NCBI RefSeq assembly: GCF_001681715.1
Contig: NZ_LNWY01000014.1
Location: 124,001-188,000 of the forward strand
Reading direction: 5' to 3'
DNA from: Tritonibacter mobilis
GTDB lineage: Bacteria; Pseudomonadota; Alphaproteobacteria; Rhodobacterales; Rhodobacteraceae
DNA: 64,000 nt
This document shows, in pieces, positions 20,147-29,501 of the stretch; the stretch's first letter is position 1; every line of letters starts with the position of its first letter. Both the position numbers and the translations under genes were made by a program. Under the pieces are notes generated by a model. The model had not been told where the DNA came from. It saw only the letters and a list, made by a program, of their open reading frames with translations, and did no database searches.

Positions 20147-22554
20147 AGCACGCGCTGTATTGCTTTCTCAGCCACTGGCGACGCGCCCCGCTGCAATTAT
20201 TGTTGCTGATCGCGGGCCTCGCCTTGGCCACCGCGCTTTGGTCTGCAGTACAGGCGATCAATTCCGAGGCACGCGCCTCTTACGCCCGCGCTGTTGAGCA
20301 GCTTGGCGCGGCGCAATTGACGGCGCTCACCTCTCCCGAAGGGACGATCCCGGTTGAAACCTATGTGCGTTTACGCCGCGCGGGCTGGCAAGTTTCGCCC
20401 GTGTTGGAAGGAACATGGCAGGCCGATCAAAACGCGCTCACCCTGCTGGGCGTCGACGCCTTAAGCTACCCCGGCGCGCCTGCGATGTTTCAGGCCGCCA
20501 GCGCGCGCGGATTGGATCTGTCCGATGTGTTGACACCTCCGAGATTGATATTCGCCCACCCGACCACCCTGCCCGACCTCATGGCGTTTGAGCGCTCGAT
20601 CCCATTGCCGCAATTGCCACCACGCGTCGTTCTGGCAGATCTGTCGCTTGCCGAAAGGCTGCTTGATCAGCCTGGGCGGCTCTCGCGTATTTTAATCCTG
20701 CCCAATCAACCAAAGGGACTGCCAGACCTCGCCGAGATTGTACCGGAACTGCGGCAATCACAAAATTCGGATGGCGCGCTCGCGGACCCGCAGCGATTGA
20801 CGCGCAGCTTTCACCTCAATCTCACCGCATTTGGCTTTCTCTCCTTCTGCGTCGGTCTGTTTATCGTGCAAGGCAGTGTCACATTGGGCATCGAGCAGCG
20901 CCGGGGAACGATCCGTACCCTGCGTTGTCTCGGCGTTTCAACCGCGACACTGTTACAAGCGCTGTTTCTGGAACTGCTCATCCTCGCGCTGGTTTCAGGT
21001 GTGTTGGGTCTGGTGATAGGCTATGCGTTGGCGGCCCTTTTGCTGCCGGACGTCAGCGCCACCTTGCGCGGGCTTTATGGTGCTCCCGTTGAAGGCAGCC
21101 TGACCCTGCGCCCCACGTGGGTGATCTCCGGGTTGGTGATGACCTCGCTGGGCACCGGGGCCGCCGGGGCGCAGGCGTTTGTTGCCATGCGCAGGATGGC
21201 GAACGCGCTCTCCCGTTCCCCGGTTGCAAGCGCGCGCATGACTTGGCGCAGTCAACGGATCTTTCTCGGCGCCTCAGCTGTGTTGATCGCTGCCGGTTAT
21301 CTTGCCCTGAAACTGGTGCCCGGGCTGATCGGAGGTTTTGCTTTTCTCGGCGGCACCCTCCTCGGTGCGGCTCTCCTGTTGCCCCCGATCCTGTTTGCAA
21401 TGTCCAGCGCCTTGCTGGGAGTGTTGCGCGCGCCCCTCTGGCGCTGGCTGGTGGCCGACAGCCGACTGCAACTGCCGGGTATATCCCTATCGCTGATGGC
21501 GCTTCTTCTCGCGGTCGCCACCAATATCGGCGTTGGCACAATGGTGTCGAGCTTCCGCCTGACGTTTCTTGACTGGATCGAACAGCGCCTGCCTGCGGAT
21601 GCTTATGTCGAGGTCACATCTGCGACAACGGCCAATCAGATCATGGAGTGGGCGATGCAAAACGATGCGCGTGCGCTGCCACAATACCGCATCGACAGCC
21701 GTACGGACTCGGCCCCCCTGCGCATCTACGGCATCGTAGATGATCCGCTCTACCGTACGCATTGGCCACTGCTTGAGGCGGAGGCGCGGGTATGGGACCG
21801 GATTTACGATGAGGGCGCGGTTTTGATCAGCGAGCAGCTTGCACGTCGTGAGGGTCTGCAGACCGGGGATCAGATCGCCCTCACGCCAGACTGGACCACC
21901 CAGATTGCCGGGATCTACCCGGACTATGGCAATCCAGATGGTCAGGCCGTTGTGGCGCTCTCGACCTTACAGGCCCGGGCCTCCGGCATCACCGTGTCAC
22001 GGGTCGGAGTGGTCGCGCCTCCGGGTGTCTCCACCGCGGATCTGATGCAACGACTGCGGCAAGATCTGAACCTCACCAGTGACAAAGTGGTCGAGGCTGA
22101 GATGATCCAACGGGCTTCTGTAGCAATCTTTGATCGCACATTTGTTGTCACAGGCGCACTCAACATCCTGACGCTGGGGGTTGCAGGGTTTGCCCTCCTC
22201 ACGAGCTTTCTCAGCCAATGGAGCAAGCGGCTGCCGCATCTTGCCCCGGTCTGGGCCATGGGCATCACCCGACCACAATTGGCCAGGCTCGAACTGATGC
22301 GCAGCCTGGCCTTCGCGGTGGTGACATTTGTGCTGGCCCTCCCCCTCGGGTTGCTTCTGGCTTGGGCACTTCTGGCCGTCATCAATGTGGAAGCCTTTGG
22401 CTGGCGCTTGCCGATGTATCTCTTCCCGATGGAATGGGGGCGCTTGTTTGCAATGACGCTGATTGTGGCGGCGCTGGCAAGTCTGCTGCCCGCGTTGCGT
22501 CTGATGCGGATGTCACCTGCCACCTTGCTTGGAGTATTTGCCAGTGATCGCTAA
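20143..22554 (+). CDS. FtsX-like ABC permease
   Basis: An 803-aa inner-membrane protein with an N-terminal anchor (about residues 13-35), a periplasmic region, and two FtsX-type permease modules: one around residues 225-345 (GSVTLGIEQRRGTIRTLRCL) and a second at the C-terminus (about 665-800). It resembles the large AttG/YbbP-like permeases. It is coupled to the upstream ATPase by a four-base overlap, and the lipocalin-like gene starts inside its last codons. The three form a unit that probably moves or modifies a hydrophobic substrate at the periplasmic face; the substrate is unknown. Confidence 0.88.
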   Translation: MKHALYCFLSHWRRAPLQLLLLIAGLALATALWSAVQAINSEARASYARAVEQLGAAQLTALTSPEGTIPVETYVRLRRAGWQVSPVLEGTWQADQNALTLLGVDALSYPGAPAMFQAASARGLDLSDVLTPPRLIFAHPTTLPDLMAFERSIPLPQLPPRVVLADLSLAERLLDQPGRLSRILILPNQPKGLPDLAEIVPELRQSQNSDGALADPQRLTRSFHLNLTAFGFLSFCVGLFIVQGSVTLGIEQRRGTIRTLRCLGVSTATLLQALFLELLILALVSGVLGLVIGYALAALLLPDVSATLRGLYGAPVEGSLTLRPTWVISGLVMTSLGTGAAGAQAFVAMRRMANALSRSPVASARMTWRSQRIFLGASAVLIAAGYLALKLVPGLIGGFAFLGGTLLGAALLLPPILFAMSSALLGVLRAPLWRWLVADSRLQLPGISLSLMALLLAVATNIGVGTMVSSFRLTFLDWIEQRLPADAYVEVTSATTANQIMEWAMQNDARALPQYRIDSRTDSAPLRIYGIVDDPLYRTHWPLLEAEARVWDRIYDEGAVLISEQLARREGLQTGDQIALTPDWTTQIAGIYPDYGNPDGQAVVALSTLQARASGITVSRVGVVAPPGVSTADLMQRLRQDLNLTSDKVVEAEMIQRASVAIFDRTFVVTGALNILTLGVAGFALLTSFLSQWSKRLPHLAPVWAMGITRPQLARLELMRSLAFAVVTFVLALPLGLLLAWALLAVINVEAFGWRLPMYLFPMEWGRLFAMTLIVAALASLLPALRLMRMSPATLLGVFASDR

Positions 22555-23608
22555 CCTCCTGCACCCCGGTAAAATAATAGCAATCACAACGCTCGCATTG
22601 GCACCGCTTGGCGCGTGGGCACAGGGGTTTGCCAATCTTGGCAGCACGGCTGAGGATTTTACCGCGCCCCGGCCCGGTGTTGATCTAATCTTTCCCAACG
22701 ATCACGCGGCACACCCGGATTACCGGATCGAATGGTGGTACCTGACCGCGAACCTCAAGACCGCAGCAGGCGAAGATCTCGGCATTCAGTGGACCTTATT
22801 TCGCTCGGCTCTTGCCCCCAGCGAGGTCGATGGCTGGCAAAGCCCGCAAATCTGGATGGGTCATGCCGCAGTAACCACCAAATCCGATCACCGGTTTTCT
22901 GAGCGTATCGGTCGGGGCGGCACCGGTCAGGCAGGCATCAGCGCCGCGCCGTTTTCGGCGTGGATCGACGATTGGGAGATAACTTCTTCAGATGCAACGC
23001 TTGATGAGCTTACCGTCAAAGCGCGCGGTCAGTCGTTTTCCTACAACCTCCACCTTCGCACCGATGCCCCACTGATCTTGCACGGTGATGCGGGCTATTC
23101 CGTGAAATCCGCAGATGGTCAGGCCAGTTACTACTATGCGCAACCTGCCTATGAGGTGAGTGGAACCATCACCCTGCCCCAAGGCCCCGTCGCGGTCACT
23201 GGAGCCGCTTGGCTGGACCGCGAATGGTCGAGCCAGCCTCTTGCAGAGGATCAGGACGGCTGGGACTGGTTTTCGCTTCGTTTAGATGATGGCGCCAAAC
23301 TGATGGGGTTTGTTTTGCGCGGGGAACGGGGCGATTTCACCTCTGGCACATGGATCACCCCAGACGGCACCGCCCAACCGCTTGCACCCGGCGCGTTTAA
23401 CGCCGCGCCTCGCGCATGGTCGCAGGTCGAGGGGCGGCAAGTCCCGACCTCGTGGCAGGTCTCCTTGCCAGAACGCGATCTAAACATCACCGTGGATGCG
23501 CTGAACCCGCAGGCATGGATGGGGGTCAGCTTTCCGTATTGGGAGGGGCCGGTGCAGGTGTCGGGCAGCCACAGCGGCGTTGGATATCTGGAAATGACCG
23601 GCTACTGA
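22544..23608 (+). CDS. Lipocalin-like / AttH-CrtC family secreted protein
   Basis: A 354-aa protein with a signal peptide ending near GAWAQG (residue about 26). The body has the AttH/CrtC-like double lipocalin fold, with DYRIEWWYLTANL, DLGIQWTLFRS and GAAWLDREWSSQPL as family hallmarks. CrtC relatives hydrate carotenoids; AttH relatives are described as predicted hydrolases. The GTG start overlaps the permease stop and has GGAG upstream; a TTG at 22529 is an alternative. With the ATPase and permease it parallels the Agrobacterium attEFGH order. The stop overlaps the convergent TAXI gene by seven bases. Confidence 0.85.
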   Translation: MIANLLHPGKIIAITTLALAPLGAWAQGFANLGSTAEDFTAPRPGVDLIFPNDHAAHPDYRIEWWYLTANLKTAAGEDLGIQWTLFRSALAPSEVDGWQSPQIWMGHAAVTTKSDHRFSERIGRGGTGQAGISAAPFSAWIDDWEITSSDATLDELTVKARGQSFSYNLHLRTDAPLILHGDAGYSVKSADGQASYYYAQPAYEVSGTITLPQGPVAVTGAAWLDREWSSQPLAEDQDGWDWFSLRLDDGAKLMGFVLRGERGDFTSGTWITPDGTAQPLAPGAFNAAPRAWSQVEGRQVPTSWQVSLPERDLNITVDALNPQAWMGVSFPYWEGPVQVSGSHSGVGYLEMTGY

Positions 23609-24591
23609 GCGTCCCGGTCCAGCAAACCAGTGGAGCGATAATACGCACGCGCTGCGCGGTGGATCGGAGCGGTTTGACCGTTTTCCACCATGGCGGTGGC
23701 CTCCAGCCGGGAAAAGGCCGGATGCGCACGGCGCAGGGTATCAAGATCAGAAAACACCGCGCGCACAAGCTCTTGCACCACCTTCAAGCGCTGCTGACGG
23801 GTGGTGACCAATGTTGCTGCAAAGCCAAAGGAATTTACCGGCATCGGATTGCCGCGATAGAGATTTGCTGGGATCTGAGCGAACTCAAAATACTTGTTTT
23901 CAGCAATCATGGCGCGAATTTCCGGCTCATCCAACGGCACCAGTACGGAATCGCAAGCGGTTGTGGCCTCCTCCACGGATGCCGCCGGGTGACCAACCGC
24001 AAACACCATTGCGTCAAAGGTTCCTGAGCAAAGCGCTGCGGACTGTTCTGCTGCGGATAATTCGTGAACCTCAGAGAAACTCTCCATTGTCCAACCAAGC
24101 GATGCCATCAATGCAAGCATCGTTGCCCGCTGGCCCGAGCCGGGATTGCCAATATTCACCCGCATTCCGCGCAGATCAGAAAAGCTCGCGATCCCGGAAT
24201 CTGCGCGCGCGACCACGGTAAAGACTTCTTCGTGCAGCGAAAAAACGGCGCGCAGATCGGAAAACGGAATGCCGCGTGACAGCTGTGAAGTGCCCTCATA
24301 GGCCTTGGCTTGCCAGTCGGATTGCACCAGAGCAAAATCAACCCGACCATCGCGCAAATCCTGCAAATTAGAGAGCGACCCCTCGCTGGTATCTGCCGTG
24401 CAGCGGATACCGTGGCGCGGCCTGTCTTTGTTCAAAAGGCGGCAAATCGCGTTGCCGAGCGGGTAGTACAGCCCCGAGACTGAACCCGTGCCGATGGTGA
24501 TGAAATCCTCGGCCCGGGCTCGATCAGCAGATGCGCCATACGCAAACGCTACCGCTGCGAGCAATCCCATTGCCCTGTTGATCACACTCAT
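23602..24591 (-). CDS. TAXI-family TRAP transporter solute-binding protein
   Basis: A 329-aa protein with a signal peptide (MSVINRAMGLLAAVAFAYGA..., cleavage near ARAED). The mature start ITIGTGSVSGLYYPLGNAICR is the TAXI-family signature, and VRVNIGNPGSGQRATM-like sequence (MRVNIGNPGSGQRATML) lies in the middle. TAXI proteins deliver glutamate-like or other carboxylate substrates to fused TRAP permeases. No TRAP permease gene is adjacent, so it is an orphan binding protein or works with a distant permease. The start at 24591 is chosen because it begins the signal peptide. Confidence 0.88.
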   Translation of the reverse strand: MSVINRAMGLLAAVAFAYGASADRARAEDFITIGTGSVSGLYYPLGNAICRLLNKDRPRHGIRCTADTSEGSLSNLQDLRDGRVDFALVQSDWQAKAYEGTSQLSRGIPFSDLRAVFSLHEEVFTVVARADSGIASFSDLRGMRVNIGNPGSGQRATMLALMASLGWTMESFSEVHELSAAEQSAALCSGTFDAMVFAVGHPAASVEEATTACDSVLVPLDEPEIRAMIAENKYFEFAQIPANLYRGNPMPVNSFGFAATLVTTRQQRLKVVQELVRAVFSDLDTLRRAHPAFSRLEATAMVENGQTAPIHRAARAYYRSTGLLDRDAQ

Positions 24592-24965
24592 CCTGCCCCC
24601 CCGAACAGATATTTTCGCGCAAACTTTCAAAAGGTCCAAAACCTGTCAAGATCGATAAGCCCGCATATTTAACATCAAACTCGATTGCGACCCAATTCCC
24701 AACCGCTACTCGCTTATAGCGCTAACGAGCAACCTAAGCGTGCGTCATAAAAGCGTTATTCAACACCGATAGCTCAGCACCCATGCCGCCGGAATCATTC
24801 CTGCAGCCCGCCACGGATGCCCAATCCGGAGGCCGCTTGGGGATTGTAACCGGCGCTGATTGCCGCCTCGCTCTGCCATTCGCTCTTCCTGAATGGTGGC
24901 AGCTCTCTGGCATTGAAACAACATATTCAAACTCCGTTCATGGGGTCACAGACTAGGAGATGTCG
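24592..24965 (+). other. ugp upstream regulatory region
   Basis: No gene is visible in these 374 bp between the TAXI gene and ugpB, which diverge from it. The part from 24,650 to 24,760 is AT-rich and should hold promoters for both directions. It contains the Pho-box-like repeat listed separately and an 8-bp palindrome TAGCGCTA at 24717-24724. Confidence 0.5.
24742..24759 (+). promoter_or_regulatory. Possible Pho box upstream of ugpB
   Basis: GCGTCAT-AAAA-GCGTTAT is two 7-bp direct repeats with a 4-base AT spacer. This is the architecture of a PhoB site (CTGTCAT-N4-CTGTCAT), with imperfect matches in each half. Ugp is a known PhoB-regulated system in other proteobacteria. Confidence 0.4.
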
Positions 24966-26273
24966 ATGACATTCTGGAAAATTGCAGCGCTGAACGTCGC
25001 TGTTATCATTTCGGCCAGCGCAGCATTTGCCGAAACCGAAATCACCCTCTGGCACGCAATGGGCGGCAAGCTCGGCGAGACGGTCAACAAGATCGCCGAA
25101 GACTTCAATGCCTCGCAGGATGATTACAAGATCACCCCCGTGTTCAAAGGCTCCTACGAGGAAACCCTGACCGCAGGCATCGCCGCCTTCCGTGCGGGCG
25201 AGCAGCCCAACATCATGCAGGTGTTCGACGCTGGCGCTGCCACCGTGATCGGAGCCAAAGGCGCGACCATCCCGGTTCAGGACCTGCTGACCGACAATGG
25301 CGTCAACTTCGACATCAATGATTACATCTCCGGCGTGCGTTATTTCTACGCCGATAGCGATGGCAAGATGATCGGCATGCCGTTCAACTCTTCCTCACCG
25401 ATCATGTACTACAACGTCGATGCACTGGAAAAAGCAGGCGTCACACCGCCAAAAACATGGGAAGAGTTCCAGTCCGTCACCGCACCTGCGCTGAAGGAAG
25501 CGGGCTATATCGGCATGAGCCAGTCGCATTTGCCCTGGATCTTCACCGAGAACTTCATGTCCCGCCACAACCTACCGTTCGCGACCAACGACAACGGCTA
25601 CGATGGCGCAGAAGGCACTCAGATCCTCGTCAACAACGACGCGATCAAGGCGCATTTCACCGCCCTGACCGAATGGAAAGACAGCGGTTTCTTTGAGTGG
25701 TACGGCACCGGTTGGGACGACAACCAAAAGCCGTTTGAAGATGGAGATGTTGCGATCTGGCTTGGCTCCTCCGGCTCTTTCGGCGGCCTGATGAGCAAAG
25801 ACCTCGGCTTTGAATTCTCTGCGACCTACCTGCCGTATTGGGAAGCCGTGACAACCGAACCCAAACAGACCTTCATCGGCGGTGCCTCCCTTTTTGCAAT
25901 GTCGGGCAAAAGCGCTGAGGAGAACGAAGCCACCGCGAAGTTCTTTGAATTCCTGACCTCTGCGGATGTGCAATACTTCTGGCACAAAGAAACCGGCTAT
26001 GTGCCGATCACCGAAGCCGCTTATGAGCTCGCCAAAGAAGACGGCCACTATGATCGCTTCCCCGCCGCCGAAGTTGGTATCCAGCAGCTGTCCCTGCCCG
26101 GTGGTGACAACACCAAAGGCTACCGCATGGGATTCTACGTTCAGATCCGTGACGTGATGAACCGCGAATACGGCCGCATCCTGACCGGTGAAACCTCGGT
26201 CGAGGACGCCTTCAACAACATCGAGAAAGAAGCCAACGACCTGCTGGCCCGCTTTGCCAAGACCCAAGGCTAA
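24966..26273 (+). CDS. ugpB: sn-Glycerol-3-phosphate ABC transporter, binding protein
   Basis: A 435-aa periplasmic binding protein with a signal peptide ending at SAAFAE. Mature sequence ITLWHAMGGKLGETVNKIAEDFN, YKITPVFKGSYEETLTAGIAAFR, MPFNSSSPIMYYNVDAL and FIGGASLFAM align with E. coli UgpB across the whole length. It captures glycerol-3-phosphate and related phosphodiesters for the UgpAEC permease. An ATG six bases upstream (24960) touches the SD, so the second ATG, with GGAG six bases before it, is the better start. A possible Pho box lies about 205 bp upstream. Confidence 0.93.
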   Translation: MTFWKIAALNVAVIISASAAFAETEITLWHAMGGKLGETVNKIAEDFNASQDDYKITPVFKGSYEETLTAGIAAFRAGEQPNIMQVFDAGAATVIGAKGATIPVQDLLTDNGVNFDINDYISGVRYFYADSDGKMIGMPFNSSSPIMYYNVDALEKAGVTPPKTWEEFQSVTAPALKEAGYIGMSQSHLPWIFTENFMSRHNLPFATNDNGYDGAEGTQILVNNDAIKAHFTALTEWKDSGFFEWYGTGWDDNQKPFEDGDVAIWLGSSGSFGGLMSKDLGFEFSATYLPYWEAVTTEPKQTFIGGASLFAMSGKSAEENEATAKFFEFLTSADVQYFWHKETGYVPITEAAYELAKEDGHYDRFPAAEVGIQQLSLPGGDNTKGYRMGFYVQIRDVMNREYGRILTGETSVEDAFNNIEKEANDLLARFAKTQG

Positions 26274-26348
26274 GCTCTCTCATATCCGGGGCAATCCGCG
26301 TCACGCACGCGGGTTGCCCCATCTTCTTTTGCCGATGGAATACCCCTC

Positions 26349-27230
26349 ATGAAACGTGCCGGATTTACCACCGTCTGGTTGCCCATAGCATTGCTGTTGC
26401 CGCAGTTGATGATCATTGCGATCTTCTTCTACTGGCCAGCCGCATGGGCGGTGCAGTCGTCTTTCTACCTTCAGGACCCGTTTGGGTTTGGATCAACCTT
26501 TGTCGGGGTCGAAAATTACACCGACCTGATGACAAATACCGAATACGGCAAGGTGGCGCGTTTCACCCTGATCTACACCGCGTTGGTGACATTCTTCTCG
26601 CTTTCGATTGCCCTGCTGCTGGCTGTGAAGGCCGACAAGGTCATCAAGGGTGCCAAATCCTACCGCACATTGTTGATGTGGGTTTACGCCATCGCCCCCC
26701 CGGTTGCGGGGTTTCTGGGGTTGATGTTCTTCGATCAGCGCAACGGGCCGATGACGGAGATGTTTCAGACGCTGGGCTGGGATTTCCGCCTGGGCGCTGA
26801 TTACAACTCCACCGCCACCGCGATGGTGATCGTGGCAGTGTGGAAGCAGATCCCGGTCAATTTCATTTTCTTCCTCTCGGGGCTTCAGTCGATCCCGAAA
26901 TCAGTGCGTGAGGCCGCGTTGATCGACAACCGCTCCGCCTCAGGGCGCTTCTGGGACGTGACCTTTCCCCTGCTCGCGCCGACCGCGTTCTTCCTGCTGA
27001 TCATCAACATCACCTATGCGCTGTTCGACACCTTCGGGATCATCGACACGCTGGTGCGGTCAGAACCCGGCAACAACCCGGTGACGCTGGTCTACAAGGT
27101 CTTTGTCGATGGGTTCCGCGGCAATGATCTGGGCGGGTCCTCCGCACAATCGGTGATCCTCATGGTGCTGGTGCTGCTGCTCACCGTGTTTCAGTTCCGG
27201 CTCATCGAGCGCCGGATTCACTACACCTGA
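26349..27230 (+). CDS. ugpA: Glycerol-3-phosphate ABC transporter permease UgpA
   Basis: A 293-aa inner-membrane permease with six predicted transmembrane segments. The EAA loop contacting the ATPase is VREAALIDNRSASGRFWDVT at about residues 190-210. The start MKRAGFTTVWLPIALLLPQL leads straight into the first helix, as in MalF-type permeases of the Ugp group. It lies 75 bp after ugpB and 12 bp before ugpE, forming one operon. Confidence 0.93.
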   Translation: MKRAGFTTVWLPIALLLPQLMIIAIFFYWPAAWAVQSSFYLQDPFGFGSTFVGVENYTDLMTNTEYGKVARFTLIYTALVTFFSLSIALLLAVKADKVIKGAKSYRTLLMWVYAIAPPVAGFLGLMFFDQRNGPMTEMFQTLGWDFRLGADYNSTATAMVIVAVWKQIPVNFIFFLSGLQSIPKSVREAALIDNRSASGRFWDVTFPLLAPTAFFLLIINITYALFDTFGIIDTLVRSEPGNNPVTLVYKVFVDGFRGNDLGGSSAQSVILMVLVLLLTVFQFRLIERRIHYT

Positions 27231-27242
27231 GGGGGACGGATC

Positions 27243-28151
27243 ATGACAGATATCACCGAAACACACGTCACAAGCCCCGCACCTTCGCGCTCGACCAAAC
27301 GCATACGCTGGTCGCAAGTGTTTGATCATACGATCCTGTGCACGGGCGCATTTTTCATGCTGTTTCCCGTGCTTCTGGTGCTGATGACCACCAGCTTCGA
27401 GGACGCAGATATCGTGCGCAACGGGCTTCAGTTCGGGTTTGAAGGCCAGATGCTGGAAAACTTTGACGCCGCGATGTTTGAGGCCGCCGGGTTCAGCAAG
27501 GCGATCACCGGCACCCGGATGCTGATGAATTCGCTGATCCTCGGTTTTGGCTTTGCGATCGGCAAGATCGTCATTTCCATGATGGCCGCCTACGCCATTG
27601 TGTATTTTCGGCTGCGCTTTGCGACTTTTGCCTTCTGGATCATCTTTACCACGCTGCTGCTGCCGCTGGAGGTGCGCATCCTGCCCTCTTACGAGGCGAT
27701 CCAGAGCCTTGGCCTTGCCAACACTTACAGCGGCCTCATCATCCCGCTGATCGCCTCTGCGACGGGTACGTTCTTCTTCCGTCAGTTCTTCCGCTCGATC
27801 CCCGAAGAGCTGGTCGAGGCCGCACGCATTGATGGCGCTGGGCCGATCAAGTTTTTCATCGACATTCTGGTGCCGCTAAGCCGCACCATGATCGCGGCGA
27901 TCTTCATCATCATGTTTGTCTATGGCTGGAACCAATACCTCTGGCCCACCTTGATCACCACCGATGAGGGCATGTTCACCCTCGTGCGCGGCATCAAGCA
28001 GATCGTGCAGGTGCTGAGCCAGACCGGCGCGATGATCCCCGAATACGGCAAGGCGCTGGCGCTCTCTCTGATCGCCATGATCCCGCCTGTCCTCATCGTC
28101 ATTTTCTTCCAGAGCTGGTTCGTCAAGGGCCTGACGGAATCCGATAAATAA
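27243..28151 (+). CDS. ugpE: Glycerol-3-phosphate ABC transporter permease UgpE
   Basis: A 302-aa second permease subunit with six hydrophobic segments. The EAA motif is LVEAARIDGAGPIKFFIDIL at about residues 197-216. An additional 25-residue hydrophilic N-terminus precedes the first helix. It pairs with UgpA to form the channel driven by UgpC, whose gene starts 12 bp downstream. Confidence 0.93.
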   Translation: MTDITETHVTSPAPSRSTKRIRWSQVFDHTILCTGAFFMLFPVLLVLMTTSFEDADIVRNGLQFGFEGQMLENFDAAMFEAAGFSKAITGTRMLMNSLILGFGFAIGKIVISMMAAYAIVYFRLRFATFAFWIIFTTLLLPLEVRILPSYEAIQSLGLANTYSGLIIPLIASATGTFFFRQFFRSIPEELVEAARIDGAGPIKFFIDILVPLSRTMIAAIFIIMFVYGWNQYLWPTLITTDEGMFTLVRGIKQIVQVLSQTGAMIPEYGKALALSLIAMIPPVLIVIFFQSWFVKGLTESDK

Positions 28152-28163
28152 GGAACTGAACCT

Positions 28164-29213
28164 ATGGCACAGGTAACACTGGACCGTGTCCGCAAGACCT
28201 ATCCCAATGGCTTTGAAGCCGTGCAGCCCTGCTCTGTTAAGATCCCCGATGGTGAACTGGTGGTGCTGGTCGGCCCCTCGGGCTGCGGGAAATCCACTTT
28301 GTTGCGCATGATCGCAGGGCTTGAGGACATCACCGATGGGGCGCTCTCGATTGGCACGGATGTGGTCAACGACAAGGACCCGGCAGACCGCAACATCGCG
28401 ATGGTTTTTCAGAACTACGCGCTCTATCCCCATATGAGTGTTGCAAAAAACATGGGCTACGGGCTGAAGAACCGCGGTGCCTCCAAAGCCGAGATCGACG
28501 CCAAGGTGCAGGAAGCCGCCCGTATTCTGAACCTCGGCGACTATCTTGACCGTCGCCCGAGCCAGCTGTCGGGCGGACAGCGGCAGCGCGTCGCCATGGG
28601 GCGCGCCATCGTGCGCGATCCGGAGCTGTTCCTGTTTGATGAGCCGCTGTCGAATTTGGACGCCAAGCTGCGCAACCAGATGCGGATCGAAATCCGGGCG
28701 TTGCAGCAACGCCTTGGCGTGACCTCGGTCTATGTCACGCATGATCAGGTTGAGGCCATGACAATGGCCGACCGCATTATCGTCCTGAACGCCGGGCGCG
28801 TGGAGCAGATCGGCACCCCAACCGAGATTTATGAGTACCCTGCCTCTACCTTTGTGGCAGGTTTTATGGGTGCGCCTCCTATGAACCTCCTGACCGCTCA
28901 GATCTTTGAGGGCGCTTTAAAATTGAATGAGGACACCGTTCTTCCGATCACGGCTCCCGCAGGAATGGGCCATAAGGTACTGGTGGGGTTGCGGCCAGAG
29001 GATGTACGCCTCGGTGGCGATGGCTCTGTTCTGTTCAACGTCGAAATTGTCGAAGAGCTTGGAGCCAATCGCCTGCTGCACGGCAAACTCGGTGGCCAGG
29101 ATTTCTCGCTGAGTGTGGGCAAGGACGAAGCGGCAAGAACCGGCGTGCAGCCGATTACCCTGCCAGTTGCGCGCGTGCATTTCTTCGACCCGGATCGCGG
29201 CACGCGTATCTAG
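28164..29213 (+). CDS. ugpC: Glycerol-3-phosphate ABC transporter ATPase UgpC
   Basis: A 349-aa MalK/UgpC-type ATPase. Walker A is GPSGCGKST (residues 37-45), the Q-loop [14 protein letters not shown], the signature [15 protein letters not shown] and Walker [15 protein letters not shown]. The C-terminal region from about 240 is the TOBE/regulatory domain, with [13 protein letters not shown]. It completes ugpBAEC. In other bacteria the C-terminal domain is the site of inhibition by phosphate; whether that holds here is not visible. Confidence 0.95.
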   Translation: MAQVTLDRVRKTYPNGFEAVQPCSVKIPDGELVVLVGPSGCGKSTLLRMIAGLEDITDGALSIGTDVVNDKDPADRNIAMVFQNYALYPHMSVAKNMGYGLKNRGASKAEIDAKVQEAARILNLGDYLDRRPSQLSGGQRQRVAMGRAIVRDPELFLFDEPLSNLDAKLRNQMRIEIRALQQRLGVTSVYVTHDQVEAMTMADRIIVLNAGRVEQIGTPTEIYEYPASTFVAGFMGAPPMNLLTAQIFEGALKLNEDTVLPITAPAGMGHKVLVGLRPEDVRLGGDGSVLFNVEIVEELGANRLLHGKLGGQDFSLSVGKDEAARTGVQPITLPVARVHFFDPDRGTRI

Positions 29214-29219
29214 AAATAC

Positions 29220-29237
29220 GGGGGCGTTTATGCCCCC
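29220..29237 (+). promoter_or_regulatory. Stem-loop after ugpC
   Basis: GGGGGC-GTTTAT-GCCCCC is a perfect 6-bp stem seven bases after the ugpC stop. It lacks a T-run, so it may protect the 3' end or terminate weakly. Confidence 0.5.
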
Positions 29238-29261
29238 GCCGCATCAAACCCGTCTCACGCC

Positions 29262-29289
29262 TTGCCTCGCGTTTCAGAACCTATAGACT
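29262..29289 (+). promoter_or_regulatory. Possible promoter of the 34-aa membrane protein gene
   Basis: TTGCCT (29262-29267) and TAGACT (29284-29289) are 16 bases apart. Transcription would begin at or next to the ATG at 29296, implying a leaderless message; no SD is visible. Confidence 0.3.
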
Positions 29290-29295
29290 CGCGTC

Positions 29296-29400
29296 ATGAC
29301 GGTTGCGCAGATCATAGCCTTCGCGCTGGGGATCAGCACGGTTGGTCTTATCCTTTATGGGCTGAGCTATTACCTCATGTCTGATGATGACGAGGACTGA
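29296..29400 (+). CDS. Small single-pass membrane protein, 34 aa
   Basis: A short open frame with a clear membrane-protein layout: a short N-terminus (MTVAQ), one hydrophobic helix (IIAFALGISTVGLILYGLSY) and an acidic tail ending SDDDED. It lies between ugpC and a strong terminator that would end its transcript. The amphipathic design and the dedicated terminator argue for a real gene, but no homologue is recognised. It may be a regulatory or accessory subunit of a membrane complex; no specific partner is indicated. Confidence 0.5.
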   Translation: MTVAQIIAFALGISTVGLILYGLSYYLMSDDDED

Positions 29401-29455
29401 TCAGCCGCACCTGCGCCGGGCGTCCACCGGATGCCAGACACAATAGTCAAAACGC

Positions 29456-29497
29456 ATGGCATGCCCTCAGTTTCCCAAGGGCATGCCATTTTTCTTT
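29456..29497. terminator. Strong terminator before the chemoreceptor gene
   Basis: A perfect 12-bp stem ATGGCATGCCCT/AGGGCATGCCAT with a 10-base loop, followed on the plus strand by TTTTCTTT. On the minus strand it lies just after the chemoreceptor stop, with GCGTTTTG following, so it can serve both convergent genes. Confidence 0.85.
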
Positions 29498-29501
29498 GGT
29501 A

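Noticed and set aside
24717-24724. TAGCGCTA palindrome as a LacI-type operator for ugp
   Set aside because: Only 8 bp long, no flanking symmetry, and no LacI-family gene in the neighbourhood.
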